Assembly: GCA_029948255.1 (NCBI GenBank)
Contig: JALIZF010001488.1
Coordinates: forward strand, 1 to 64,000
Direction of reading: 5' to 3'
DNA from: Telmatactis stephensoni
Taxonomy: Eukaryota; Cnidaria; Anthozoa; Actiniaria; Isophelliidae
DNA: 64,000 bases
Below, in pieces: positions 23,679 through 35,867 of the stretch (positions are counted from its first letter, which is position 1; every line of letters starts with the position of its first letter). Position numbers and translations under genes: made by a program. A model generated the notes under the pieces. That model was not told the origin of the DNA. It was given only the letters and a program-made list of their open reading frames with translations, and did not search any database.

Positions 23679-24495
23679 TATATAGAGAGAATCTGGAATG
23701 GTTGATGTATACAGAGAATCTAGAATGGTTGATGTATAGAGAGATTCGGGAATGGTTGATGTATAGAGAGAATCTGGAATGGTTGATGTATACAGAGAAT
23801 CTAGAATGGTTGATGTATACAGAGAATCTGGAATGGTTGATGTATACAGAGCGTGATCTATAGAATAGTTGATGTATTGAGAGATTCGGGAATGGTTGAT
23901 GTATAGAGAGAATCTGGAATGGTTGATGTATAGAGAGAATCTAGAATGGTTGATGTATAGAGAGAATCTAGAATGGTTGATGTATAGAGAGAATCGGGGA
24001 ATGGTTGATGTATAGAGAGAATCTAGAATGGTTGATGTATAGAGAGAATCTGGAATGGTTGATGTATAGAGAGAATCTAGAATGGTTGATGTATAGAGAG
24101 AATCTAGAATGGTTGATGTATAGAGAGAATCTGGAATGGTTGATGTATACAGAGAATCTAGAATGGTTGATGTATAGAGAGAATCTAGAATGGTTGATGT
24201 ATAGAGAGAATCTGGAATGGTTGACGTATAGAGAGAATCTGGAATGGTTGATGTATAGAGAGAATCTAGAATGGTTGATGTATAGAGAGAATCTAGAATG
24301 GTCAGTTGATGTATAGAGAGAATCTGGAATGGTTGATGTATAGAGAGAATCTGGAATGGTTGATGTATAGACATGTATAGAGAGAATCGGGAATGGTTGA
24401 TGTATAGAGAGAATCTGGAATGGTTGATGTATAGAGAGAATCTAGAATGGTTGATGTATAGAGAGAATCTAGAATGGTCAGTTGATGTATAGAGC
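23662..24495 (+). repeat. 27-bp minisatellite, about 30 copies
   Basis: The unit reads GAATCTGGAATGGTTGATG plus TATAGAGA. Variants are CTAGAAT for CTGGAAT, TACAGAG for TAGAGAG, and ATTCGGGAAT. Two units carry the same 4-base insertion (GGTCAGTTGATG, near 24,300 and 24,477), and one has an extra ACATGTATAG near 24,371. Because 27 is a multiple of 3, both strands stay open for long stretches (NLEWLMYRE on plus, STILDSLYT on minus), but these are repeat translations. The first unit overlaps the last codons and the stop of the LicD exon. Confidence 0.95.
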
Positions 24496-24595
24496 CAGAG
24501 AAGTCAAGTTCAATCGTATTCGTGTTTGTCAAGTTCAATCCTATAGATGATGGTTTTTTTTACTGGAAAACCTTGTATCGACGACCGAAGACATT

Positions 24596-24798
24596 TACTT
24601 TCTTTTGGATTTTGGGTTTTTCTGATCCGCCAATCACAAAAAATTAAACTCCGGGAGTGGAGCTCCTGCAAATGCCATCGCTCTGACCTCGATCCACGTT
24701 TTCCATCCGCCTCAAGGTCCTTTCAGGGCATTTGCATAATTTCCGCCCCCTTCACATGATTGGGAGATCAGAAAAACCAAAATCCAACTGAAAGTTTG
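24596..24798. mobile_element. MITE copy 2, family with ends GATTTTGG...TTTTCTGA
   Basis: Inverted ends of about 38 bp: CTTTCTTTTGGATTTTGGG then TTTTTCTGATCCGCCAATCA on the left, TGATTGGGAGATCAGAAAAA then CCAAAATCCAACTGAAAG on the right. The element is about 200 bp and non-coding. Its ends resemble those of 3682-3815. Confidence 0.75.
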
Positions 24799-25893
24799 AA
24801 TTTGTTAATTGTTGGTCGTAGTAAGATAGTTTCGGAGCCTTAGATTTCATTAGTGAATTTTCTTAAAAATATTCTCAGTTTCTACACTCTCAAACGCTGA
24901 CTCGCAATATCCCAAACCTAATCGCCTTATTAGTAAAACTGTGCCAGCGAAACTGATGCGCGCGGCAGATGCGCAGCAGCAAGGGTCCGGAAAAACCTCA
25001 ACAGCACAATGTGCACGTGAGTTTCTTGATAACTAATTATAAAACGAGATGAGATCTACTTGACAAGATTTTAAGACCTGTTACGTTTAGACTAGACCGT
25101 GACATGAACGAAAAAAATCAGCACGATTTGTCATTGTGTCAAAAACGCCGTTGTAGAAGTCTTTACAGCAAACAATTTAGATATATAGTGAAATAAAAAA
25201 GTTTAATAAACTGGTATAATTCGCAGGTAATATTTTTGCATGTGAGATATATAATACCCATGATAATAGAAGGACAAAGGCAAACACTAATAGCTGTTGA
25301 CAGACAATTTAAAGGTCTTTACTACTGCGGCTTGTTGAACTACAGGCAACCAGTGTATGGTTCGAGGTGTATGGTTGACAAGTATTTGGGTGGAGATGTT
25401 CCGCTGGGATCCTAAAACGGTTACCCTGTTGATGACAGAAAAACTCAAAATACCATACCCTGTTTATGACAAAGTATAATAATTGCAGAATGTAATGTAC
25501 TTATTTGTTTGTAATGTAGATGAGTTTCATAACGAGTTTTTCGCGATCGTGATCGAACAACGATAAATAAGGTTTCTAGACTACTGATCGTTGCCGTTGT
25601 GGCTAGCTAACGACTAAGGTTGATGAGAAAGCTGCTACCCTGAAAATGACAAGAAGCTCAAAAAATTGCAAAAAGGATACCCTGTTTATGACAGGGAACT
25701 CGAAAAACCCTACCCTGTTCACTAGTCGAAGTAAACCCCTACCCCCACCCCCAACCAGGGACAGGCCTTGATGCCAATAATTAACCACATGGCCTCATAG
25801 AGGTCACTTTTTTTACAAAAGTTTTCTAGCACAGGAAGCCCGTAAATCTCCCCAAGCTCTCTCGGCCAAAGGACGCCTCTCTTCCTCTAAAAA
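24799..25893. other. Intergenic stretch upstream of the SLC46-like gene
   Basis: No gene seen. The word TACCCTGTT-ATGACA recurs at about 25,422, 25,456, 25,678 and 25,709, a short degenerate repeat. Transcription start and core promoter of the downstream gene could not be placed. Confidence 0.4.
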
Positions 25894-27406
25894 ATGTCGC
25901 TCAAAAGCGTTGTGCAAAAAATCACCGTAGAGCCAGTGCTCTTCTGCTATATGTTTTGTATATTTATGAGTTTTCCTCTTCTACAGCAGTTGGCCTATCG
26001 GAAAATTTGTTACCAAGAGTTGAACGAAAGCCTATGCAGCAATCTTAGCAAAACACACCAGGATGAAATCCAAGGCATAACCTCAGATTGGATACGATAT
26101 CAAGCCGTTGCCTTAACGGTTCCTTCTATCTTTTCGTCCTTGATTTTTGGTTCATGGTCAGACAGTGTTGGTCGTAAATCTATCTTGATCCTTCCACCGA
26201 TTGGCGGCGTGCTGATGGCTATCAACCACTTGTTGAATATCTACTTCTTCCAGCTCAACGTTAACTATCTTTTTATTGGAATAATAATCAGTGGTTTCTT
26301 TGGGGGGTTCGCGACGATTCTCTCAGCAGTATTTTCCTACATGAGCGATATAACTGACAAAGCTAACCGTACCATCCGCATTGGAATTCTAGAATCTATG
26401 ATATTCTTAGGTGCTTGTTGTGGAGAGCTTTTGACTGGTGTGTTGCTGGAACACTCTGGATTCATGGCTGCCTATAGTGTTTTACTTGTTGTCAATTTGA
26501 TTTCAATTCTATATATTACACTAGTACTTAAAGAATCGTACTTTCCAAATGAGGACACTCAGATCAACCCTCTTGTCAAAGTTCATCGACATGTTATAAA
26601 TGTTGGCAAAGTGTTGTTCAAAAGAAGACCAGAAAATAACAGATTGTTTCTTCTTGTTATACTCTTTGGAGCTATGTCAGTTGTTCTGATTAGTAAGTGT
26701 AATAATAGATTGTCCTTAACCTGTAAAAGAGCGGGATGTAATGGGCGTGCATGAATGCAATTTAGGCGAAATTAAAACTGAGTCAAGCAGTCAGTGGACT
26801 ATCACCTAACATGCATGGGAGTCCCCCTTGTTGCTCAGGGTTACTGGTTGTATTCACAGTGGCAATTGGTAGCTTGTTCTTTTGCCATGAAAGCTAGTGC
26901 TTAATTGGCTCTATTTTATTTATTTATTTATACCACTTCTTAGATATTTTCTTGTGTATAACGGGCTGATATTTTGCAAGTCGCGTATGTATTAATGCGA
27001 GCGATGAGTAAAATTTCAGCCCATAATACACAAGAAAATATCTAATAAAGGATTTATTATTATACAATTTTCTTTTTGCTTTGTTTTCTACAGTATTTTT
27101 ATCATCGAAACAGTCCTTTTTGAAAACCAGCGCGCGCGCGCTTCAAACCGGTTTGAAGCCTTGACATCATACAGGGCCAAATATGCAAACCGGATTTCTA
27201 AACAGTCCTTTTTGCAAACAAGCGTGAGTGCGGGAAAAAGAAACCGGTTTGAAGCCTTGATGTCATGCAGGGCCGAATACACAAACCAGTTTTCTAGAGG
27301 GTTAATTACCGTCCCATATTGGCCCTCGAACATCGCAATTGTATAATAAATCTATTTATTTATTTATTTTTTGTTTGTTTGTTTGTTTGTTTGTTTGTTT
27401 GTTTGT

Positions 27407-27437
<31 letters not shown>

Positions 27438-30400
27438 TACATAATTCTACACTGTAGATAATCAACCACTTAATTCATTCTCTATTTTATCTCAGATTTT
27501 GGTGGTTTCAATGACATATCATTGTTATATGTAATGAAAGACCCCCTACATTTATCTCCTTCCCTCATTGGTTATTTCCTGGCTGAAGTATATTTCTTTA
27601 GAGGCCTTGGTGTAGTTATTGGGATGCCAATCATGTCAAAAGTTGTAAAACTGTCAGACTTTATCATTGCCATTATTGGGTTGTTGCTTTCTTGTGGCAT
27701 GCATGTATTCTTTGGCTTCTCAACTCATAAATGGATGGTTTTTGTTGGTAAGTCTGAAGTGTTAGATTTTAGGTTTACCACCAGTTTCATTGCTACAGAT
27801 TAATTTTTGTGGAGCGAGTTTGCTGTCAATCAAACACATTGGTTGAGACTACTAGTTACTTGCAGCAAAATTTTTTGCATATAATCAAGAATTAAATCAA
27901 GTAGAAATTCATCTTTAAAAGTGTTAAATTCACAATAATATTGGCAAATAAGTTTTTGTGAACTTTTTTCTTTCAAAACCATGACTGACAATGAATGAAA
28001 ATGTCACTCTTTTGAGCCTAAGATATCCTTTAGGTATCGATATCATATCATTAAAAGTAAATAAGTACCATAAGCTTTGGACAGGTACGTTTGGCTCAAT
28101 TTTCTATTTAACAACACCTTACTATCTGTTTCAAAATTCCACACGGGATTTAGACTCAGAAGCAATTGTATTCAGAGAACTACTGTCTTTATTCCCAAAA
28201 GTCTGGATCCCGTGCGGAATTTTGCAACAGATAGTAAGGTGTCGTTTTGAATAAATTAACAAACCGTGAGGGCTTTACCTTGGCAGCTCAAACGTCAACT
28301 TGATGAAGTTGCTTACTTTTGAAGCTTACTGAATTATACCTAGTGCAGCAAACACAACGACACTTGGCAACAGGTATGTTAACATCTTGTTCTATCCCAT
28401 ACCAAGAAAATTTCACAAAACAATTCAACAGAATTTAAGTAGAAGTCGAAGTAATACAAATTCGCAACGCTCACCTCGTGGTCACAAAAATTACTCCCCA
28501 AGTTTGCTTGAGGATAACATTGGCGTTTAGCTTCTCATCTCTCCAAATTTTTTGTTTACAAGTTACAATAGGTATTTGTCTTTCTTATAGCAGATATAGT
28601 TCTCGCTGTTTTTGAAATTTTGTTGAGATTTTGGCGGTAGTTTTGACTACATAATTTTGCGTCGTAACAGACAGCACAAATTTTGTATCGCAACTTCTAA
28701 GGCACTAATTGGCACGATACATGTTGTATGTAGTCCTCTATGCCTTTATACTTGATTGACGAAATAGGAAAAGAATTCACCTTGGAATTTTGGATTTATG
28801 AGCAATTTCTCTCAAAAAGCCATTTTTAAAAATCGTCTGATATCTCGAATTACTTGATCTAATTCGCAGAAAAATAATTACCAGTACAAATTTCAAGGCT
28901 TGTAGACAAATGGCTGCAAATTTCTCAGAAATCGGACAAGGTTTTGATGTAAAAAGACGGGATTGAAATTCATGCCCAACAAACAAATCAATAGGTACGG
29001 GCCACCTTAAAAGAATATTTCTACCTCAGTTTTATGTTCCAATCATCTGTTTGTTTACAGTTCAAGTGATTAGTAGTCTTGACCGATTGTGTTGAATTAA
29101 CTGAGGAGAACTGCCAAACTTACTCCAGACTTTTATCTTTTGGGGGCATAGCAATGAAATAGGTGGTAAATACACAGTGAGTTTGTAATTTATTTATTGT
29201 TTTGTAGTCATTGCTGTGAGCAAAGTTAGCAGCCACACTACAGTAATCTTGCAGCAAGATTCCTGTGTGTCATGTGTGGCATGATTGTAGAGCAGTGAAC
29301 TCAACTTTTTGGTGTCCGTGTGAATGATGATTTTTGACGTCATCAAAATATGCGTGGAATGCATCATTAGTGAATCCACAGAGACGGTATGGCGACAATG
29401 AGTTTTAACTAAGATTCAGCTGTTTTTTTTTTCGAGGTAAATTCATAAATTCACAACTATCATCAAGTGGTTCTCGAAGTATATACATGTACATCAAAGT
29501 CACGAAGTGCTTAGTGATATTTCAGTCTGGGAGAATTAGGCAATGTTCTTTTACGAGTTTTTCATCACTGTTGTGTACTTGCATCGATTGAAGCTCGTCT
29601 AGGTGAAAATCAGGCTACAAGAAAATATAAAGTTGTATTGGAATGTTCTTTAAAGAGGTAAAATCTGCATGACAGCCAGCCACATTAAATCACAAAAACT
29701 TCTGGAGTATTGAAATTTTGCTTTATCTACACAGACTACTCTCACTAGTTCAGTTGAATCCACAGATATTTATGCATGTGCACAAAAAGAAAAATTTGTT
29801 GTCAGATTCTCTGTACACAATGTAATGTATCAGATATTTATCAAGTATTTTTTAGCTGCCACAGGGTGCAATTCACATCTTTTTCTAAACAATCTTTAAT
29901 CAGCTAGTTTTATAATCATTGCTATTATTGCACTGGTCAACCTAGCCTGTTAGTAAAATCTTGTTTCAAAATTAAGCGAAATTCTCTCATTTCTGACTAG
30001 TTGGTCTGATTATATCAGTATAGGCATGACAACCAACAATTTAATAGTTTTAATGCTTTGTTTTTGAAGGTGCTCTATTTGGAATTGGTGGTGGGTTACC
30101 TATGCCCTCTATGAGGTCCATTATGTCAAAGTGTGTAGAATCAAATGAGCAAGGTATGTAATAGAGCCCAATTTACGTCCTTTTTATGACATCCTAAACA
30201 TCCCTATCAGGGGCAACAAAGGAAGCTCAACAAAAGAGAAGCAAACAAACAAAAACAGGAAGCCCAAACAGAAGAAAAAGCCAAAAGAAGGGGCCAGGAA
30301 CTGGAATAGGATAATAATTATAAAATCCATAATTCTTATATATGTATGGGAAGGTGCAATGTTGTTACAAGAAAAGAATTGAAACCCCTCAAAGGTTGTA

Positions 30401-31108
30401 ATGTAAGAGGGCAATTTATTTTAAGATATTTTTTTCTGTCCTTCAGGTTCAATGTTTGCAGCAGTTGCATCCCTTGAAGTACTTTTCACTTTGTTAGCGT
30501 CACTGATCTTCAATACACTGTACAGCAAGACTGTCTCTTGGATGCCAGGGTTTTCCTTCTTTCTTTTGGCTGGTATACTTGTAATTCCAATTCTTCTTCT
30601 ATTGTAAGTTCAGAGTGCAATTTATATTACATTCATTGATAAAATGACCCAATTTTATATGCATCATGAATTTGAGTTGATGTGACAAAAATAGAAACAA
30701 TTAGAATAATAAGTCATGAAATACATGCTAGCCAATAGCCAACTCCACAGTATGTACTTCACTTGCCATATACAAAGAAATCAAGATGAGGCTACATACA
30801 TAAAGTTCAGTTATTTGTAACAAGACAAACATTTTATGAGCTTAATGCATAAATGTAGCCTTGTTTAATTTGAATGTGGCAGGTAAAGCATAATAATAAT
30901 GGAAACTTTATTACACTTTTTCGCCTAACTACAATTGCAAATCTCGCTACATGTAGGTAATTTACAATTGGCTACTTGAATCGTATACAGATAATATCAT
31001 TAAAATATATATATATATAACACAAGATAATATACATAAAAATATAACACAATAAATCTGCTTGAATACTGGATCTAAAACTTCATCAGATCTGGATCAG
31101 ACCAAGGT

Positions 31109-31150
<42 letters not shown>

Positions 31151-32056
31151 GTGATGATGATGATGATGATAATAATATCATTATCAGAATTTCATGAAGT
31201 ATTCACATCTAACACATTTCGGAGTGACAATCCATTAATTTACTTACATAGTGCAGATTTGGTATGAGTGTGAAAAACACTCAGCATAAATTGCAAACTT
31301 CAACCTGCTCACTACTAGAGCCTTCAGATAGCTCAGTGGCTGAGCGTCAGACTGGAAATCCGAAGGTCGTGGGTTCAAACCACGCTGAGGGCTCTGATTT
31401 TTTTCCGAGCTAAAATACACACTTGAAAAAGCATTGTCATCTAACTAATAATAATGTCGTTATCTAAATATAAAACAGCAGATGTGTTCTATTTGCAACA
31501 ATAAAATGATAAATGTGCTAACTAAAGCTCCTTCAGTAATGTATTATATAAAGTTAGTTGAGAAAACAGCACTTTAAACCTTCCATCTTGACCATATAGT
31601 AAGGATGAAAATGAATATCTTGGAACTGGACTATCTTCAGCTTACACAGTCTAATTTCAACTAAGCACACAAATTTCCAGCTCTTTAGCTTTGCTGGGTG
31701 AAGAAGAAACCAGAGGAAATTATGTTGAGATCCTGGTGTTTGAGAAAAAAATTAATGAGGCATTATTCCTCATTCCTTCCTTCAGCGGGAATTCAAAACA
31801 TGCATGTAATAAACTATTTTCTGTTAAGGATTTCATTTGCAAGATAAGTTAAAGGTTATCTAGCCTTAAGTTTCAGAAGACTTAGATACAAGCTGATTCT
31901 GTCTTCTCTTCTTTTTGCTATATCAGGTGGTTATACTCAAAGAAAAGATTGGGGACCCAGTACCGAGCCATGGAGAACACCGCAGATATTCATGATGAAA
32001 ATACAATACAAGATAATAATGGTGACATTGATAATGCCCTTGCAAAACCTGTTTGA
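25894..32056 (+). CDS. SLC46-type major facilitator transporter, five exons
   Basis: Predicted 12-helix carrier of the SLC46 family, whose members include the proton-coupled folate transporter and lysosomal or plasma-membrane carriers of small anions. Exons: 25,894-26,692, 27,496-27,747, 30,070-30,153, 30,447-30,603 and 31,927-32,056. All junctions are GT-AG and the joined frame gives 473 residues with TGA at 32,054, close to the family's usual length. The start is the ATG at 25,894 in GSS-free context AAAATGTCG. The loop after the second helix carries GSWSDSVGRKS (residues 86-96), the MFS motif A (G-x3-D-x2-GRK). Residues 42-66 form the first extracellular loop with an NES glycosylation site. 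The first three introns interrupt codons after base 1. Substrate cannot be told from sequence. It is convergent with the sulfatase-like gene. Confidence 0.88.
26939..27047. mobile_element. Fold-back element in SLC46-like intron 1
   Basis: TTAGATATTTTCTTGTGTAT and ATACACAAGAAAATATCTAA are exact inverted arms, continued inward by CGGGCTGATATTTT / AAAATTTCAGCCC. Length about 109 bp. Confidence 0.8.
27109..27300 (+). repeat. Two tandem copies of a unit of about 95 bp
   Basis: ACAGTCCTTTTTG starts copies at about 27,109 and 27,203. Both carry CCGGTTTGAAGCCTTGA, GTCAT-CAGGGCC and CAAACC. A CGCGCG run lies in the first copy only. Inside intron 1 of the SLC46-like gene. Confidence 0.8.
27346..27440 (+). 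repeat. TTTA/TTTG microsatellite
   Basis: TTTA units change to a TTTG (GTTT) block and back to TTTA. Located in SLC46-like intron 1, about 55 bp before the exon 2 acceptor region. Confidence 0.95.
28112..28236. mobile_element. Fold-back element in SLC46-like intron 2
   Basis: AACACCTTACTATCTGTTTC and its inverted partner (CAACAGATAGTAAGGTGTCG) continue inward through AAAATTCCACACGGGAT / ATCCCGTGCGGAATTTT and end near AGACT / AGTCT. Around 45-bp arms with few mismatches. Confidence 0.8.
31110..31177 (+). repeat. AAT/GAT trinucleotide microsatellite
   Basis: A run of AAT units followed by TGGTGATGAT and more AAT. In SLC46-like intron 4. Confidence 0.95.
31321..31404 (+). tRNA. tRNA-like pol III unit (probable tRNA-derived element)
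   Basis: An A box (TAGCTCAGTGG, 31,329-31,339) and a B-box-like GGGTTCAAACC (31,371-31,381) are spaced as in a tRNA. The T arm pairs CGTGG with CCACG. CCTTCAG (31,321) can pair with CTGAGGG (31,385-31,391) and is extended by outer GAGCC / GGCTC. The anticodon loop CTGGAAA gives GGA, nominally serine, but there is no long variable arm, one anticodon-stem mismatch, and one extra base between acceptor and D stem. A T7 terminator follows at 31,398. More likely a tRNA-derived repeat than a working tRNA. Confidence 0.5.
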
Positions 32057-32613
32057 TCTCTCTAAGATAGACAAGGTAGTCACTATGACTATCATTATTC
32101 AATGGGATAAGTTTGTTAGGAAAATGATTCATTGTAAAGCATTTTAAAGTTTGATCAGTTTTGGCAAACAAATATACATACATCTACATTTGCTGCAATT
32201 TGGTGTCACAATTTCATTGTATACATGCTGAAAGACAGTGTTGTATACTGGGCCACCTGTGTCAAAATGGGGGGAGGTATTGAGGGGGGTATAGTGGAAG
32301 AATTTTTCCTTACACAGGAAACCCATCACACTAGTCTTGATCCAACCAGTAAAGGTGGGGCTCCAAAATAATAAACAAAGGGCAGCAAACAATTAACAAC
32401 CACTTGAAAAAAAGTTATTTTCTTTAAACTGGTTGAAGATTATTTACAGCAATGGTGTTTTATGTACAACTGTAATAACATCAAAACAGTACATATACAT
32501 TAAGTGGCATCTGATCAACATCTGACTTCTCCTTTGACACCAAACTGATCTTTGAGGAGAATCTAGCATTTTAAGGGAGATAACTTTTTAGAGTAGACAC
32601 TGGTGAATGTAAG

Positions 32614-35422
32614 TCACTCATCAAGAAGTGCCTTAAAGTCATCGTCTTCAGTGCTAATTTTCCGACAACCTGGTAAACTTGCACATGGGAAGTAAAATGG
32701 GAAAAATGGATTATCATACTGAGATATTGCTTTATCTGTTCTGTTCCCCACGTGTTCATCAAGCATAGTAGTAACCATTGGCAGTAGCTCAGCTGGGAGT
32801 TGGTCAATGGGAATGGAAGTTGTCTCTGATGGATCACTTTCGATGTCATAAACAATTGGTGGATCATGATATATTGATGACTGGTCTTCTAAAGAGTAAA
32901 CAAAAGTAAGAAATTTCAAGCACTACCTACATTGTAACCAATGAAAGCTTTGAAAATTACTGTTAATGAGCTAGGTAAACTAGCCATACTAAAACTTAGT
33001 ACAAAATCTCTATTGGAAGTACAGTACATACATGTATACACTGTAGCTCACTCAATAGAATCATAAAATAATTTATAGCAATAATCATTATTTTGAACCC
33101 TTGGGTTTTTTTGTATTTTTTGTTTGTTTGTTTGTTTGTTTGTTTGTTTGTTTGTTTGTTTAATTTAATTTTAATTTATTCAACTTCCACTGAGTACATA
33201 GGATATAAATAATAGATAAATAAATATAAATAGTTGAAATAATGAACAATGAATTCAATGAACAATTGAATGTTGTTGTTGTTGTTTTTCTGTTAATGTG
33301 AGTTGAATATGTTTTTGATCTGCCAACAACACTATTACATATATCTTTAGGGCAGAGCTTATACTGTATGTTGGTAATTGTATCAGCAAATCACTAATAC
33401 ACTGTACATGCACAGTGACTATAGGGATCCGAAAAACAATCAGCCTTGCTTAGACAATATCAAAATAATTTTCAGAGTGATAAGTAGTTCATGAATTATG
33501 GACTGTTGTTTACATTGTTCAACAAAGGCTACCATATGGCATTCAGATTTTTGTGAAATAACAAAACATTGTACCTCTCCACAATGGGCACCTTGGGAAC
33601 AGATTAGTGCCTTATCAAAAGGTGTATTATAATGTACAGGGGTTTCCACACAAAGTAAATTAATTTTGTATATCAATCTCATGGATGATGGGGAGGGAAA
33701 ATTCTGGGCCCGATTGTACGAAGGTTGGATAAAGTTATCCACCGGATAAGAGTTATCCACTGTATAGATTTTGTACAGATTTTATCTGCTGGATAAGGAT
33801 TTATCTGCTGGATAGCGCTATTCACCCTTCGTACAACCGGCCCCTGGTCATTGCAGAGAAGTCACCATTGTAGAGAGGTGGCCATGACTATTGACTGTAC
33901 AGTCATGTAACGTAGTCATAACTACAGTTTGTAGAATAATTCTAACTTTACCTGATTGTGTGATGAAAACCAGCTTGTATCTTCCACATGTCACTGCAGA
34001 AGGTCTAAAGATATCAGAGTAATGAAATACAAGTTGATGTTGTGAGCCCACACTTGAGTTAACTAATAGCGGCACCAGTGACTTGCCATCAATTTGTAAA
34101 GAATTTATACTCTGATTAGTCAAATCCAATAATGTTGGCATCAAATCCATAGCAGTAGTTGTCACATTAATGGTCTGTCCAGGAATTATTTTCCCTTTCC
34201 ACCGTAATATGGTAGGAACTCTAATGTCACCTTCCCAAATATTGTTACCTCCACCATGTAACCAGCTTTCTCCTCTGTCGTTTAATGTAATGAAACCGTA
34301 GTCTCTCCCACAATTTTCTTCTATACCCACACAAGACCCACTCGATGATGTCAAGATAACAAGGGTATCATTCTCCAAATGCAGATCTTCTATTGTTTTC
34401 ATAATCTTTCCAATACTCCAATCAAGCTCCCACAAAGAACACAAAAACAAGTCCTTTTCACTGCAGTTTGAAAACGGATGTGAAAGATACAAAGGCCTGT
34501 GCATTTTAAGGAAACTCTGCATAATAAAGAAAGGCGTTTTCTTGGCTGAGAAGTCTTTAATCATATGAACTGTTTCTTTAGTGAACCTTAGAGTTAAGTT
34601 ATTTGCTGTATAGGGTTGTTCAATAATTGTGCCGTCCCGATATAGCACACAGTTTCGAGAGTGAAGAAAATCTATCAGGTGTGCTGAGAAGTATGTCAGG
34701 TACAATAAAAGTAATTCAGGTGCTGCAAGCAATACAAAGGTCATGGTGTCAATCTTTCTAAACATCCACAGTCCTACTACAAAACTTATAATCATAGTTA
34801 GCAAGAAAACCATCACCAGATACATAGTAGACCGTTCTTCAGTTGGATACTCGTAAGTAGCTTGATGTGTTTCATTAGTTTGATTAAATACTCTCCATAA
34901 ACAATAGCTGTGATGCAAAGCAGGGACACCATACCAGCGATCAAACCCCTGATGTATGGGTAAAAACCTACCCCTACTCCCCACCCCCAGCCCCCACTGT
35001 CCAACATAAGCAGTGGAATAACCTTTGTTTTTGAGAACCTCTGCCAAGGTAGTTTGCTCTAGCTGTAGACCACCAGATGATGCTAGTGAAGGAATGCCTT
35101 TATAAGGCAAATATCGGCTTTTTATGATACCTGTTCTTATTGGTAGCTTTCCAGTAAGAATTGAAGCTCGTGTTGATGTACTGGACGACTGCGAGTACCA
35201 CCTCGTAAAACGTACCCCTTCGGTACAGATGTTGTCTATGTTCGGTGTTTTTACAGTTGTATTTCCAAAACAACCCAAATCTGAAAGTCCTAAGTTGTCC
35301 ACAACCAATAATATAACATTAGGCAGTCCTTCCATACCAGAGTTTTGAGATTTTGGAGGCAATAAAAGAAGGAAAATAACGGATAATTGAATAGACGATA
35401 TTTTGCGCACCCCGACCGCCAT
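32614..35422 (-). CDS. Steryl-sulfatase-like protein with degenerate active site (pseudo-sulfatase)
   Basis: Exon 1 runs 35,422-33,952 and exon 2 32,888-32,614, joined by a CAG|GTAAAG donor and TTTAG acceptor inside codon 491, giving 581 residues, about the length of human steryl sulfatase. Visible in order: signal-like N-terminus (residues 10-22), the sulfatase opening NVILLVVDNLG (35-45), two adjacent hydrophobic helices (about 200-220 and 226-250) as in ER-membrane arylsulfatases, WEGDIRVP (396-403), and a Cys-containing C-terminus. The formylglycine motif C-x-P-S-R is S81-T-S-T-R85, with codon AGT for the catalytic position. D42-N43 replaces the metal-binding Asp pair; GQWGLG (141-146) replaces GKWHLG; TSSSG (358-362) replaces TSD-N/Q-G; the Lys before NNxWEG is Gly392. 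H308 is kept. The ORF is intact, so loss of catalysis rather than gene death is inferred. Confidence 0.85.
33115..33165 (+). repeat. GTTT microsatellite in the sulfatase-like intron
   Basis: About ten GTTT units followed by TAATTT words. Same motif as the array in SLC46-like intron 1. Confidence 0.95.
33707..33845. mobile_element. MITE with GGGCC...TTGTACGAAGG ends
   Basis: GGGCCCGATTGTACGAAGGTTGGATAA-type left end (written in pieces: GGGCCCGATTGTACGAAGG, then TTATCC) faces CCTTCGTACAACCGGCCCC on the right. The interior repeats GGATAA/TTATCC words. About 139 bp, in the sulfatase-like intron close to exon 1. Confidence 0.8.
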
Positions 35423-35867
35423 CTTGAATTTTTGACCGCTGACTGGTAAGAATCGCGGGTGGATTTTATTAATTGTAGCACAGGTAACCCCTGCTAGACC
35501 ATTGCAAAGAGAATGTATTTAATAAATACTTTTAATTTCCTTTGTAAACTGACAACGTAATTGCTAAAATTTACAATAAAGCTTGGAATACACGAAAACA
35601 AGTGGATTTATCGTCTTGCCCGATTTTAAGCATTTTTCAGCTATATTTCCTAAGACTCTCCTAAGTACCTAGTCTCTTCCTAGCCCTTAATTTGACATTT
35701 TCATAATCGTTCCTTAATGGATGGAAATACTTTATTGTTTAATATTATTTTGGACATAGACATCTCATTCCTGAGGTGTAAGCATTTGAAATCTGAAAAT
35801 GTAAACGAAGTGACGTCAACCCAGGAATTATTAAATATATAAAAACACCAGAGATAACTGAAACTAA

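Noticed and set aside
23559..24374. 271-aa minus-strand ORF and a 103-aa plus-strand ORF over the minisatellite
   Set aside because: Both are translations of a 27-bp repeat whose length is a multiple of 3; no independent start, splice or domain evidence.
23662..24495. CRISPR-like array
   Set aside because: Units are contiguous 27-bp repeats with no unique spacers, in an intron-bearing eukaryotic region.
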